From NCBI GenBank assembly GCA_023213395.1, contig CM041465.1, positions 238,149,741 to 238,213,740 of the forward strand: a DNA stretch of 64,000 bases. The letters are read 5' to 3'. Shown in pieces: positions 1 to 12,344 of the stretch; the stretch's first letter is position 1, and each line of letters begins with the position of its first letter. The DNA is from Cycas panzhihuaensis. Lineage: Eukaryota; Cycadophyta. The position numbers and the translations under genes are program-made. The notes beneath the pieces are model-generated. The model searched no databases. It had not been told where the DNA came from and was given only the letters and a program-made list of their open reading frames with translations.

Positions 1-2177
1 TAAAAACTGCCATGACAATTTTGCATTTATTATGAAACTGCCACATGTCTCGTGACTTGACTCACTGCCAGCTGCACCCTAATTGCTCACTTTAGGGTTT
101 AGGCTATGTATTTAAGTCCTCTTTAACTCATTTTTGGGATCTTTTGTTCATTTTTTGGATTGCTTCTTAAGGGAAACCCCATGTGGTCTGCTATTCTCTG
201 TTGCTCTACTGCTGCTACAGGACCTGCACCTCTCCTCCAGTGCCCAGCTCTCCTTTGGTATGGCTAGGACATCTTCCCAGCCCTTCACACGCCTTAGAGA
301 GAGCCCCTCTGGAGAGATCTTAGCGGATTCTTACTCAGATAGCCATCAAGCGTCTTAAAAGTGCATATGTTTCCTCCAACTCCATTAACAGGGTTCCAAA
401 CCTGTTATTCCATAGCTTTTGGGCTGATTTCTCAGCCTTCTTTCAGTAGCCCTTGACTGAGGCAAGAGCCTCCTCTCCTCTTCTCAGGTATTCATTGGTT
501 TAAGCTACTTTCTCATTCAATTGATGCCCTATTTTTCTTGTCTCCTTGCTTGGGTCTTTAGAGGTTACTTTTCCTTTGTTTTGGATTGTCTTACTACTGC
601 CATTAGTGCCTCATTGCCTATGTTTATTACTCAGGGTAGTGGCAAAGAGGGGTTGCATAGGGTTTGGGTGAGAGCTGGGTGGATTCTTCACCACCTTCCA
701 TGCTCCTTAAGTGGCTCTTTGCCCTCCAAACCTTCCCTTTTGCCATATGCTGTCCTTGGCAATCAAATAGGGGTTTGTTAGGCCATCTTTAGCTGCTGAA
801 ATCAGCATTGTCACACATTACAGTGCTGGTTTAAGGGCTTGCACTTTGATCCGAGCAACTCACGTAAGTCCCGACTACTTATCCTTTGCCCAACTCCTTC
901 CCCAGTAACCCAGTTTACTCTCCATAGCACCCCAGCTCGTTGTAGGCCCTCTTTGGCTCTTTTCAACTCCCTTTGTCTCTATTTCTAGCCCTCTTACATA
1001 GTTGTACCCTCGCTGCCTCATGGCTTTTGGGGGAGAGTGGGGTTGTTCCTTGCGGGAGGTGGGCCACTCTGAGGCTTACCGATTACTCTCCGTCTACTTT
1101 GGTTATTTTCTGTTACAACATACCATCATTATATTGATACTAATATACACATGTTTAGGTTTATATTTGCTTTGCATGTACATGTATTGTTAGGATCTTT
1201 CCATTGTATGCTAGCACCCTTTCTCTAGAAAGGGGGAGATTATCATTTACTTGCAGGTGTTTAGAAAACGCAAAGGATCCATTCCCCTTTCCTCCTTCGC
1301 GAGCAAGTGTTTCCATTTCTGCTTTACTTTTATACTTCATCTATTGTTAGCATTTTATTCCTTGCTTCTCTTTGATTGCTACTTTAGTACTATTCCGGGG
1401 AAGGTAAGGGAGCCCCATGTTCCTATCCATCACGACTCTTCACGTCCGCCATGCCTTGTGGAGCAACTTCAGCTGCCTCTTGGGAGCATCGCCATTTTGA
1501 CACGTTTCTATTCTTGATACACACTATTGCTCTACTTCATCACTTTTTCCTTTCGGGTCCTTTTACATAGTAGTAATTAGCTCATCGAAAAGAGAAGGGA
1601 AATCAACCTTTATCTTAATTCATACTTTGTTCACTTTATCACTTGCATTTTATTTTGCTATAGGAAAAGGTCTTAGGAAACCTTCCCTCTCGACTTTTCC
1701 CCCGTTTTATCATGCAAACTTCCCTCTTGCTTTACTACTTGTTTACTTGGTTAGTTTACCTACACCTACAATAACCTCATTTTTGGTTATTCCCTTTATG
1801 TCCTCTCGGTCTTCCGCTTAGCAGGATAACCGAGGTGACCCCATCCGTAGGCCATCTACTTGCCTACCTTTTTTTGTTTCCTGTTGCTTTAGGGAAACCC
1901 TTGAAGGGTTCTCTCCTTCCCCTTTTGGCCATCCAAGGGTGGGGGTATCCTTCCCTTAGGTCAACCTAGGCTAACCCTATGCCTCTTCTCCCCCTGTTTG
2001 AAGTGGGGAACCACTTCGAGGTAGCTATATTCTATTCGCAAGTCCTAAACTCGCACTCCGGCACGCGGGGCACCCTATGTGGTATTTGCCCTACTTGTAG
2101 ATCTTTTCTCAATCATACCATCGACCGCTCTTACTGTTCCTACTTAGCTAGGTAGTTATCCCATAGATGCGCATCCA
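1..2177 (+). repeat. Element A 5' LTR, 5'-truncated by the window edge
   Basis: The whole stretch aligns by eye to 45070-47235, the 3' part of A's other LTR, including shared landmarks such as a TATTTAAG box, the tract CTCTAGAAAGGGGGAGATT near 1220 and the terminal GCGCATCCA. The LTR ends CA at 2177, followed one base later by a candidate primer-binding site. About 540 bases of U3 are missing because the window starts inside the LTR. The short ORFs here are out of step with any known protein and I treat them as chance. Confidence 0.88.
109..116 (+). promoter_or_regulatory. TATA-like box of the A LTR
   Basis: TATTTAAG lies in the same LTR context as 45180-45187 in the 3' LTR, and both are followed by pyrimidine-rich sequence. 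It is the likely core promoter of the sense transcript; the start site is not resolved. Confidence 0.5.
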
Positions 2178-2198
2178 CTGGCAACCATACTGGGGACC
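2178..2198 (+). other. Candidate primer-binding site of element A
   Basis: TGGCAACCATACTGGGGACC starts one base after the LTR end. The matching position in B (12088) reads CGGCGACCATCTTGGGGGCG. The TGGC start and the run of G fit a tRNA 3' end. From memory of tRNA sequences a tRNA-Arg with TGGCGACTCCGCTGGGGA fits better than others, but the match is partial, so the tRNA identity is uncertain. Confidence 0.5.
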
Positions 2199-2441
2199 AA
2201 CCAGTAAGGGAGCTAGTTTCTACTCTCTTCCATTGGTTTTGCTATCTCTTTGTTGTTCTTTCCCTACTTCGATATCTTCGTTGGGTAGCCCCCAATGCGT
2301 GTGCCTTTATCACCTTTTCCTTTTCCTAACATTGTTGGTTGACCTTGCATATGACGCTTTTCTCGTCGCTTGCACAGTCTACCTCCCTTGTTAGAAGACC
2401 CCAAGTATTACCCTCTTCCTTTGTCAGATTCTGATTTGACT

Positions 2442-4671
2442 ATGGAGGGATACTCTTCTGATTGGGCCTACCACACCTCAACTTTGGAAACCCATGATTT
2501 TCCTTCCTCTATTCTGGGGTCCACCCAAGAGGGTGATGATCCTATTTACTACCCAGGTGACCAACATCACCCGCTCAACATCCATCCCTCTACCCATGGA
2601 GTAGAAGGATCCTTTCCTCTTGAGATTTACCACTCAGTTGGTGACTCTTATGAAGAGCATCTCAAGGAATCTACTTTGTTCAAGGTCCCAACTACCTCTT
2701 ACGAGTATGTAGGTACCCCTCCTGTCGATGTAGTTGAAGCTCTCAACGAGTGTCACCATGTGGCATGTTTCCAACCACGTCTTGGATGGTTTAAGGATGT
2801 TATTCGTAGAGGAGCCCTTTCCTCTTCTGCTCCTCCCCCACGTGCCTCATCCTTATCTACTCTTCCAATAACAACTAATCCCTTCGTGCCTACGCATACG
2901 TCTTGCTCCTTTCCTATTCTGGTTGTGTTGGTACATGTTGCACTTTCTATCCCTCATCAAGGTCCTAGCATTTTAGGATCTTCTCGTGGTATGTCTTTCC
3001 CTTAGTTGAAGGTCAGCATACCCTTCCCTAGCCAAACTAATGTGCCATCCCCTAACGTGGCACATACCTTTCTTAGTAGGCCTGTCGGTCCTACTAATCC
3101 TTTAGCCATCAGTCATGTGGGACCCGCTCCCACACACCCTCAAAACCAACCTGTTGGCACTTCCTTTTATGTTCCCCCAGGGTATACTTCTCAACCTTGG
3201 GGGCAGGGTAGAGGAAGCCACCTTTCGGTTTATGGAGTGGATCCACTACACCCATATGGGGTCGCCCCACCTACGGGTGGCCTATATGGGCAAAACTCGG
3301 TTCCACATCCATCTTTTCCAATGTCTAGTACAATTCCTTTTGCCATGCCTTCGCAACGGAACCCAACTCCCTTCTAAGGCACTTATCCTCAAGTCCCCTC
3401 CCAGCAGGCAGTGTTTTCTCAAGGAGGGATGGGTGTGCCACCCCCATTCGCTCCTTGCTCGTTACCTACTACGTCATTCATTGACCCTATGGTCCAGGCA
3501 AAGGAGTGACCCTTCATGGACTGTAGATCAACACCTTTATCCGTTGAGGCATTAAAAACTAATCTGCCGCCTCATCCCCCTGAAGTTCCTAGATTCGACG
3601 GAACTTCATTGCAAGACCCAACGGAGCATGTGCATAGTTTTTCTATGGCATGCATCGATTACTCAGCTTACGACCATATTCTAATGAAATTGTTCCCATG
3701 ATCCTTGCAGGGTGACGCCCTTAAGTGGTTTTACTGTCTCCTTGCCCACTCCATCTACTTATTCTAGCAATTGGTGGATGGGTTCATCAACTATTTTGAT
3801 GTAGCCCGTCCATTCGAGAGTGGAATGAAATCACTCCTTTTGCTCAAACAAGGTCACAATGAAATGAATCGTGACTTTGTGCAGTGATTCCATGACTTAC
3901 TTCACTCCACTAAGGCAACATTACCTGAGGAGTTGAAGCGAGATCTCTTCATCAATGCACTTCATCCTGAAGTGCATGTGGAAGTCCTTAAAATGGGGGC
4001 GATCAAATGTGACTCCACGATCGCTAAGTGCTTGGTGTTGGAGGCTATTGAGATCCAAGTTGGTCTCAAGAAACCTCTTAAGCCCTCACAACGACATGAG
4101 GTGCCACCTTCAACCAAAGATACCAAACCTTCACAACCTACCCGGTCTTCCTCTCATCCGACCAAGAGGACCTTAGACACTCTCACTTCAGCCATACGCT
4201 CATTTGAGCGTATGATGAAGGAGCTTAAGCTTCAAGCTCCTTCATCCCCTACATCCAACAAACAAGTCTAATAAACAACTCAAGCTCCCCTCCCCAGGAA
4301 TGGAAACACCTAGTCCTCTCAAGCGAGAAGGTCAGATCCCCCACTTGAGAAGAAGTGGTGCTCCATTCATGGGGAGTGCTTTCACGATGACTCGCATTGT
4401 AGGGCCCAACATCCTAAGGATGCCCCTTGATGTGACTCTTCCTCTAAATGGGCCTTCAAGCCTAATTTGGACTAACTAGTTCACAAGGATCCATTCCCTA
4501 AATATAGGGAATGCGATCGCAACACCCAAACTAAGAATAACTGGAATCGAGGAAGATTGCCTAATTCCTGTCCTTCCCGTGACAAAGGGAAGGGTACCCG
4601 GGACTCATCCTCTTCCTCTCGTTCCCCTGGCCATCATACCCCATCACCTTCACAACCCTGAAATAAAGGGA
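2442..4671 (+). pseudogene. gag: Element A gag (capsid/nucleocapsid), broken by stops
   Basis: This is the structural Gag of the Tat-like element. I start it at 2442 (MEGYSSDWAYH) because B has the matching MEGYPSDWAYH at 12345. The retrotransposon gag domain is clear around 3640-3930 (ALKWFY near 3720), and a zinc knuckle of form CX2HX4HX4C lies near 4350-4400 (CSIHGECFHDDSHC). The reading frame never shifts from 2442 to 7894; it is closed only by point stops at 3003, 3700 and others. Several are CGA to TGA or CAG to TAG when compared with D. The N-terminal half is proline- and serine-rich and unlike named domains. Function as virus-like particle protein is inferred from the family. Confidence 0.82.
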
Positions 4672-5492
4672 AGAAGGTGATCCAGTTGCTTGAGGCAACT
4701 CCTTCTTATGCCCTTACATGGTCTCAGGCCGCTAAGGAAGCAACAAGTGCTTCTTCATCTGCTCCTTCCGATCCTCTTCCAGGGAACCCTCCTCTAGAAA
4801 TATCTCTCTTCCCCAAGGCCATTCTTGTGCACCCAAGTCATTACGATTTTCAAAGGGCACTTACCCAGCCTACCGCGAAGGGTAAGCCCTTCTTTATCGT
4901 GGACGAGCTTCATACTATTGCTGTAGGAATGTCCTTGATGGATGTTTTGAGGAGTTGTCTCGAGCAATGGGCCCTCCTCCTGGAAGCTTTAGGATTAAAC
5001 AACGCACCTGTTCACGCTTTGGGTGTTACCCAAAGTCACGAACCTGTTATTTTATTTGATCCTAAGGACCTTCCTCTCGCGTGTGAAAGGGAATGTTAGT
5101 GGAACTTCCCATTCATCATCACTATTAATACACCTGATTGTACCTTTCAAAGGACTGTTGTTGACAACGGTTCTTCTGTGAATTCCATGCCCTTACGTGT
5201 CATGTAAGAGCTTGGTATTTTCACCTTAGAGCCTATTCCATAGCAATGCCAAGGTTATGACGATAGTGAGAAGACCCTTTTAAGATCTGTTGTGATTCCA
5301 CTCACCCTTCGGGGTAAGACTATTCTTGCCGATATTGTAGTCCTCGACGTCGACGTCAACTACAACCTCCTTCTAGGTCATCCATGACTTGACCAAATGG
5401 GAGTCGTGTGCTCGACTCTTTAGGGATAACTTAAATTTGTCCATGATGGGAAGATGAGAGTGATTCCTCGTAAATGCCCACTCACCAAATAA
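4672..5492 (+). pseudogene. Element A protease, ending in a conserved TAA
   Basis: Retropepsin-like aspartic protease in frame with gag. The active-site motif reads VVDNGSSVNSM with the catalytic Asp codon at 5163. Downstream is the flap and the hydrophobic VDVNYNLLLG segment near 5350. Several internal stops (for example in place of Gln and Trp) kill this copy. The last codon is TAA at 5490-5492. The same TAA, in the same frame, follows the protease in C (48921-48923) and D (35412-35410), so it may be a normal part of the element and not decay. The frame continues into RT. Confidence 0.78.
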
Positions 5493-7080
5493 ACTCGTTC
5501 TACTAATTTGGTAAATAGAGGTCCTTCTACACACGCCTCGGCTTGTTCTATTGGCATACCTAATCTATATGAAGAAGATCCTGCATCTTCTTCCCCTAGT
5601 CTCACGCAGTTCACCCCTATTAGTGTTGGGAGCTATAGGTACCTTGCTTCGTTTAGTGACGACGAGTCACACGATGAGGATGGGGATTGTCTTCACCCCA
5701 TCTCTTCCCTCCGCACCAGCAGGTCACACCTATCTCATTCTAGATCCCCATCTAGAACCTCTTTTATTAATGAGGCTAGCCATTCCTACATGTCACATGT
5801 CATTGCTCGTGTTGACTCACCCATCGTCAGTTCTTCTCCCTCATCACCCCCCAGAGGTGGTGGCTTTGAAGAACTACCTTTTGCTCCTCCCGAGGAGCCT
5901 CCTTTTGACTCTCCTTCAGAGCCTCACGAGGAAGTTGAGTAACCCGACAAGCATTACGACCCTGTTGCTTCCGCTCCCTCTAGCACTTCCTCTACTTGAA
6001 GTAAGGTCATCCATAGGGTGGATTACTTCAAGGATGATGAAGCCCTACTTGAGCATCTAGTGGGCTTTACACCTAACTTGCCTTCTGGCCACCATAGGCT
6101 TGGTCACCAGAAGATCCTTGCGGTTAGATCCACACTTGCTGATCTGATCCCGTCTCATATTCCACCACCTCCTGTTGACCTTGCCCCTCTCTACTTCAAG
6201 GAGGGCAATGCCATGTGTATGGGGGTAACTCAAGACATAGTCTTGGCCCCCGACAAGGTCACTAAGGTCAAATTGGAATGTTCTCCTAATGAGGTAAGGG
6301 TGTACTCCCTTTTGTTCCAGGAGTTTTGGGACGTTTTCGCATGGGATTATACTAACATGAAGGGAATTGACCCCTCCATTGTCACTCATAACCTCACCAC
6401 CATTCTTGGTGCCTGCCCTGTGCACCAGAAGTAGCATCCCCTTCACCTGAAGCTCTCAACCACTATCAAGATGGAGGTTGAGAAGCTTCTGGATGCTGGG
6501 CTTATTACTTCCATTGACTACCCTAAGTGGGTCTCTAATATTATCCCCTTTGCTAAAAGGAACAGAGCAATTCGTATATGTGTCAATTTCCACGACATCA
6601 ATAATGCTTGTCCTAAGGACAACTTCCCGCTCCCCTTTATCGATCAAATTATTGATTGCACTACTGGATTTGAAGTTATATCTTTAATGGATGGCTTCTC
6701 TGGCTATAACCAAATTCAGATTTCTCCTGAGGACCGCCACAAGACGGCCTTCACTACACCTTGGGGTACCTTTGCCTACAAGGTAATGCCCTTTGGCCTT
6801 AAGAATGTAGGTGCTACTTACCAAAGAGCCATGCATTTCATCTTTGATGACCTCATTGATAACATATTGTAGGTCTTCATGGATGATATGATGGGTCTTT
6901 CCCGTGTCAGGGCCCATCATCCATCTGACTTGTGTGCCGTCTTTTCACGATGCTGTAATTATCACATCAGTCTAAATCCACTCAAGTGCATGTTCGCCGT
7001 TACCTCGGGTAAATTCCTTGGGTTCCTTATATCCAAATAAGGAATTTAGATTGATCCTGACAAAGTCAGGGCAATCCTCG
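5493..7080 (+). pseudogene. pol: Element A linker and reverse transcriptase
   Basis: The same frame continues after the TAA through an acidic, Ser/Pro-rich linker (5493-6010) into RT. RT marks include NNACPKDNFPLPFIDQII near 6600, DGFSGYNQIQIS near 6700 and the catalytic FMDD box at 6876-6887. The NACPKD and DGFSGYNQI wording is typical of non-chromovirus Ty3 elements of the Tat/Athila side. Stops interrupt it near 6432, 6870 (where C has GAG), 7038 and elsewhere, so no full enzyme can be made. No frameshift is visible. Confidence 0.83.
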
Positions 7081-7700
7081 ACATGCCGCCTCCTAGAACC
7101 CAACGACAGATTAAGTCATTTCTAGGAAGGCTCAGTTTTCTCAGGCACTTCTTAGCGAACTTCGCTGTGAGCGGTAAACCCCTCACAAACCTATTGAAGA
7201 AGGGAGCTTCTGACAAGACCCAAGAGTCCTTCAAAGGACTTAAGGAAGCCCTTGCTTCTGCTCCTATGCTGGCACCTCCTCAATTCAATAGGCCCTTTGT
7301 CCTGTACACCTCGGCGGCTGATGAGTCCTTAGGCACTATGTTAGCTTAGGAGGATGACTCAGGAACCGAGAGAGCTATATATTTCATCAGCCGCACCCTC
7401 GTGGCTATTAAACTTAACTATTCTCTTGCTGAGAAGGAGTGCCTCTCCTTGGTCCATGCAACTAAGAAGTTTAGACACTACTTGCTTGGTAACACCACCA
7501 AGGTGATCGTTCAATCTGATCCCTTATGATACTAGCTCACTCATTCGGATTTGACTGGTAGGGCCAGTTGGTGGGCCATCCTACTTCAAGAATTTGACCT
7601 CTATATCGTTAACTGGAAATCAAAGAAGGGAATGGTAGTGGCCGAGCAACTCGCAGACGGCCCTATCCCTAACTCCTTTGGTGCCCCCGTTGATGGCTCT
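7081..7700 (+). pseudogene. pol: Element A RNase H domain of pol
   Basis: This is the classical RNase H following RT, in the same frame. Visible marks are the fingers/connection MPPPRTQRQIKSFLGRLSFL near 7084, the YTSAADESLGTMLA segment near 7305 and the ISR...[21 protein letters not shown] segment near 7385-7480. The stop at 7347 replaces the Gln of MLAQED seen in D. The strand DESLG replaces the usual catalytic Asp context of active RNase H, as often seen in Tat-like elements, which fits the presence of a second RNase H further downstream. Confidence 0.75.
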
Positions 7701-7894
7701 CTCCCTGATGAATCGATCTTGATGATTCATGGCATCTCTCCCCATCCACTCATTGACAATGAGTGGTATGGTGACATAGTGTGGTATCTCACAAAGCATC
7801 AATATCGCCCTGATGCTAGTAGTAAAGTTAGATCTCGCATCCGGACTTCTGCCAGGCAATACCTCCTTATAGATGAGGTATTGTATAAGAGGTC
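7701..7894 (+). pseudogene. Element A integrase, N-terminal piece before element D
   Basis: The frame leads from RNase H into the start of integrase (residues like EVLYKR just before the break, matching LDEVLYKR in D). It stops dead at 7894, where D's LTR end TGAAACGC begins. The rest of the integrase resumes at 38766 after removal of one AGGTC copy. Compare element C at 51320, where the sequence runs uninterrupted. Confidence 0.8.
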
Positions 7895-9567
7895 TGAAAC
7901 GCTCGCTATGAGGTGGTGTCCCTATGTTTAGCAAAAGGATATAAGAATACACTATGCTAACTAAGTTAGGCAGTGAGGACCTCACCTCGCAGGGCATCCG
8001 TACACTGGAGCATGGATTCAGGACTACAAGGTGCCTGGTTGCTTCTAGGTAGCCATGCAAAGCAAAGCCTTCCTACCCTTCGGATAGCCAGGAAGGAGAG
8101 AGAATGCCTTACGCGTTGCATCTTCTCAAGGCAATGAGAAGGTAATGAATGGAAGGGCAACTAACTAATGTGCAGGTGAATGTAGGAAAGGGTGCAATGA
8201 GGGCAACTTGAATGTGATGCGAGCAAGCTATCTACGCTATGCTACGCTAGATAAAGCAAGAAATAATGTAAAAATGAATGCACTTTCCCCTTTCCCTTTA
8301 TATTCTTTTACAATTTCCTAACTACTTAGGCAAATGCATGAAAGGTAGTAATGTAAAAAGGGATACGTGAGAAACAAGGGGAATACCTGGATCCGGTGCC
8401 TGAATGGAGTGCAGCTCGTCTCTTTAAGTCCCACTCCTTTCTTCTCTGTTCATAGTGCATGCGATGCCGATTGACGGTAGTTGTTGGAAGCGATAGAAGA
8501 GGGGTTTACTTACCTTCCCTTAAGCATGCAAAAGCAAATAAAACCGAAAGAAACGAAAAGCTTGAAACCAAAGAAAGAAATGCACTACGCAGGGAACTAA
8601 CCTGCAATGGGTTCATCCCACGTATCACTCCACCAATGCGTGGTCCTACAAATGGGTGAGAAGAACACCTTCCTCTCGGAAGAAAGGCCGCGAGATATAC
8701 CAAAATATATATATACTGAAATCAAATGGAACTAAGATATATGCTAAGTATCGAAATATAACTAAATGAAATAGCAATATACAAGAAATACTCTCACCAC
8801 CATACACCACAAAGACACTCGAAAGGGAAAGGAGTATAGCCTTGGGATGGCTAACTCACCCACGGGAGACCTCCACAGAACTCGGGGAAGAAAAACTAGT
8901 TGGAAACAAGGTAGTGGAGCAATAAACCATAACAAGGAAAAGAATGACAGAAAAAACTGGGGCTTACATAGGGCCCAACACCAACAGGTGAGACTTCTGG
9001 TAATGACGTAGTGACGGGTTACCTATGCTAATCTGAACACCCTAACTAAATTCCCTAAACTCCCTTAGCCTGTTCCCTAAGAAAGCGCTGATGGTAAAGG
9101 GAAAGAGGACAAGGGACAGAACCCTTAAGGAGAAGGATAGCAATGGGGGACAGAACCCCACCTACCTCCCTCAAATCCTCATATGTTACTCCTTTGCACC
9201 GTCTAACTAAGGGGTGAAAGAGATAGTTTAAGGAAAATAGAGAGGCTTCAAAGAAGCAACATAAGGGTATTACTAATCTAGTGTAACACTATGAGGAAAA
9301 ACTAGCTAACTAGGATCCCATTCATTAATAAACAAAAGAAATAGGAACAAAGTGAATTGCAAGTAGAAACAAGAAGTACCTTGTAGGAAGAAGATCAAGC
9401 ATGAATGTTGCTGCTAGGAAACATCAGCAATAACCAACGTATGAGGATTGATCATGAGTGGTTCTTGTAAGAGTGAGAATGAAGAAAACTCCTTGCAAGC
9501 TTGGAGCCTTAGAAGTTGGCTATTTGGGAAGCTTTTGGGTGAAAATGTCACTTAGATCCTTGAGCAC
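7895..9567 (-). repeat. Element D 3' LTR, distal part (left of B)
   Basis: The reverse complement ends with the LTR terminus (TGAAACGC at 7895 reads GCGTTTCA). It contains the same LTR landmarks as B in reverse. The part 9351-9567 matches 37662-37876 of D's 5' LTR nearly base for base. B is inserted after 9567. With 19552-20481 the LTR totals about 2.6 kb. No protein-coding gene is seen here. Confidence 0.83.
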
Positions 9568-12086
9568 TGTTTCCCGGCTATCGGGAATGGACTTGCGACA
9601 CATCGACACAGGTTTGTGCAGGTATATGCCTTTACTTTGCTTACTTATGATCGTTGCGATGGTGGGAATGGTTTGATTGACATGTGCTGTCCATATGCAC
9701 TGTTTGATTGCTTGTTCATTATGCATGTACTAACGGCACCTTTTAGCCTATGACGACTCACGGTGAGGGCATTCATCGTGAATGCGACACCCGTATGGCG
9801 TACAACCACCCACGCGTCTCCATGGTCTTTCGGGATGCTTTCGTAGGCTTTGTTTATGCGTGTTAGCGTCCGCTTATGTTGCAAACCCTTTCTAAGCTGG
9901 TTTAACCCTTGGTTAGGTCTTTTTACCGATTTGAGCACATGCCCATGACCTAAAAGCGCTCTTGACTAATGTATTTTGAGTTTAATTTATGATTTTACCT
10001 TAAAAACCGATTTCTTACTTTAATTTTACATTTTTTGGGTTTCGGTTCCGTCTGCATGATAAATTGCTTGATCATGGAGTTCGGGCGGTACCGGTCGTCT
10101 GCATGATAAACTTAGCGATGCAGCTAAGTTTATCGCAGATCTGTTTAAAATTTAAAAGAGAAACCACGCGATAGTGGCGCGATTTTCATGAATCTGCCGC
10201 GTGGCTCCCAGCAGTTGGGCGCCTGGGGCCCCAACGTTCACTTGCTTCACTCAAGACATAAAACCATTTTTTCATTCATTGGCTTCATTATTCACCTCAC
10301 TTTTCAACTTTCCTAGAGCATTTTTCTTCACAAAGAGACAAAGAACAAAAACAGTGATAAGAGACATCCTCCTACAATTTGTGGATCGAGGTACAAAGGG
10401 CTGCATTCTTTGGAGTTGCAGGCCATTCTTGCCCCCACAGAGTCTGCTCTAAGCACTCTTCCTCTTCATACATTCTCAAGGCTTTCAAGAGGATTTTTCA
10501 CCAAGAAAGACCATCGCAAGGAGCCATTTCCAAGCTTTTGACTTGCATGAGGTTCCACTACCTTATTCTCTTGCAAGGGACATGCAACAACACCTCATAG
10601 GCATTGGTTGGACATTGCACCAAGCTTCCAAGGACCCACATGCTCTCATTTCTCATCATTGGAGGTATTTGGTGTCCCTTGTTAAGTGCTTTTTTGCTTA
10701 TTTCTTCATTGCTTACTTGCAAATCTTTTCCTCTCTTTGTGCATGTATTTCCTTGAGTTTCCCTTGATCATTTGATGCAAATAATAGTAGCGGTTGTGGC
10801 CCATTGGAGTGTTGCCCTAGGCTGAGCCTAGTTTCTCACTTGCCCCCTAAACCCATCCTTTTCCTCCAACCCTTCTCTTCGCCATTTCTTGGGCAATAGG
10901 CATAAAGGGTTACACGAGGGTTAGAGGGAGATAGGCGGGGTTCCGTCCCCGATCTTGATCCTACTCCCCAAGGGTTCCGTCCCTTATCCTCTCCCCTTTA
11001 TCTCACTTTTGCTTAGGAAGCAGGGGCTAGAGAAGCTTTGGAGAGTCGGTTTGAATACGTCTTGGTATAGGCTATCCGTTGCTACGACCGATCTGTTACA
11101 TGCTAGCATCGCTTCCCTTATATCTGTGGAGACCTCTCGTGGGTGAGTTAGCCATCCAGGCTACACTCGATCCGTTTAGTGCGTTGGTGGTGTATGTCGA
11201 TTGCATATGTGTCGTGTGACTTCGTTTCCTTTCATTGCATGTTAGTGCCTAACCGTATCTTCCTAGCTTAGTTTATTTCTACTTGGCGGCACATATATAC
11301 ATACCTTTTGTATCTCGTAGCCTCTCTCTCGAGAGGAAGGTATTACCTTATTTGCTTGCGGAGGCGTTGAACAAAGGCGCATAGGGTCGACCCATTCTTG
11401 GGTCGACGCTTGTTTGTACGTTCTCCCTTTTGTTTATGTCGCTTTGAGCTTTCTTTCCTATCGTTTGATTTAGTTAGTGTTTATTTGCTTTCGGGGAGGT
11501 AAGTGATCCCCATCACCGCTTACCGACGTCGCATACGAGAAGGACGGCGGGAGGAAGCGCGCATGGGCGACGAACACTGCGTCTCATTAACCGCCGGATC
11601 CGGTATTCTCGCTCACCTTCCATACTCTTTTTCGTGCTCTTCGTTCCTTTACACTTGCTTTAGTAGTTAAAGAACATAAGAAAAAGGGGAAGAAATAATT
11701 ATTTATTTTGTACTTGCTTTTTACTCTGCATTTACTTTACTTGTACATTTCTTTGTTATACCCCGCGTATTATGGTATTTGAGATTCTGTGTCAGATCCC
11801 TCCTTAGCCGCTCTTGGATATATTTTACGTGACACGTTCGGTTGGTTGCCCCCTTGCGCTTTCTCATTGCCTTGAGAAGTAGCGGCGTCTGATTCCTTTT
11901 CCCCTTCCGGCCATCCAGAAGGTAGGAGGTCTCGCCTTGCGGCTACACAGAAGCAACCAGCACCTTGCGATCCGTGCAGCGCTCGGCGCCACGGACGTCC
12001 GCGGTATGATCCTCGTTCTTTAGCCTATTAGCCTGTGGTTTTGTGTCCTTCATTGGCGTTGGATCATTGCCCGTGGAGGCGTTTCA
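9568..12086 (+). repeat. Element B 5' LTR
   Basis: It begins TGTTTCCCGGCTATCGGGAATGG and ends GGCGTTTCA. It matches 17017-19546 along its length with many short clustered indels. The U3 part holds the GGTACC and AAACTTAG/CTAAGTTTA inverted motifs at 10086-10135. Short ORFs within it are not matched to any protein. Confidence 0.9.
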
Positions 12087-12087
12087 C

Positions 12088-12108
12088 CGGCGACCATCTT
12101 GGGGGCGC
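12088..12108 (+). other. Candidate primer-binding site of element B
   Basis: CGGCGACCATCTTGGGGGCG starts one base after the LTR end and aligns with the same site in A at 2179. Likely tRNA-Arg-like, but mismatches leave the tRNA open. Confidence 0.45.
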
Positions 12109-12344
12109 CGAAGGGAGCTAGATCGCTTCCCCTTCGTGTTGGTGCTCTTGCCTTTAGGTAGGCTCGCATTTTGTGTTTTGAGTTGGGCAACCCCAACGGG
12201 TTTGCGATGCTTTCCTTCCTTTTCCTTTTCGCTTTTTCTAACAACGCTCGCGGGCGTTGCATGCGACGTTCTCGCTTGCGGGGTTCTGCATGGTGTTAGA
12301 AGACCAATCGTCGCGTTCATTCCATCGTCGAGCCCGTTTCGGCA

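Noticed and set aside
1251-1821. ORFs of 60-107 codons in the A LTRs (also 45170-46832)
   Set aside because: They lie in LTRs, overlap splice- and pyrimidine-rich sequence, show no domain, and their frames are not kept between the two LTRs.
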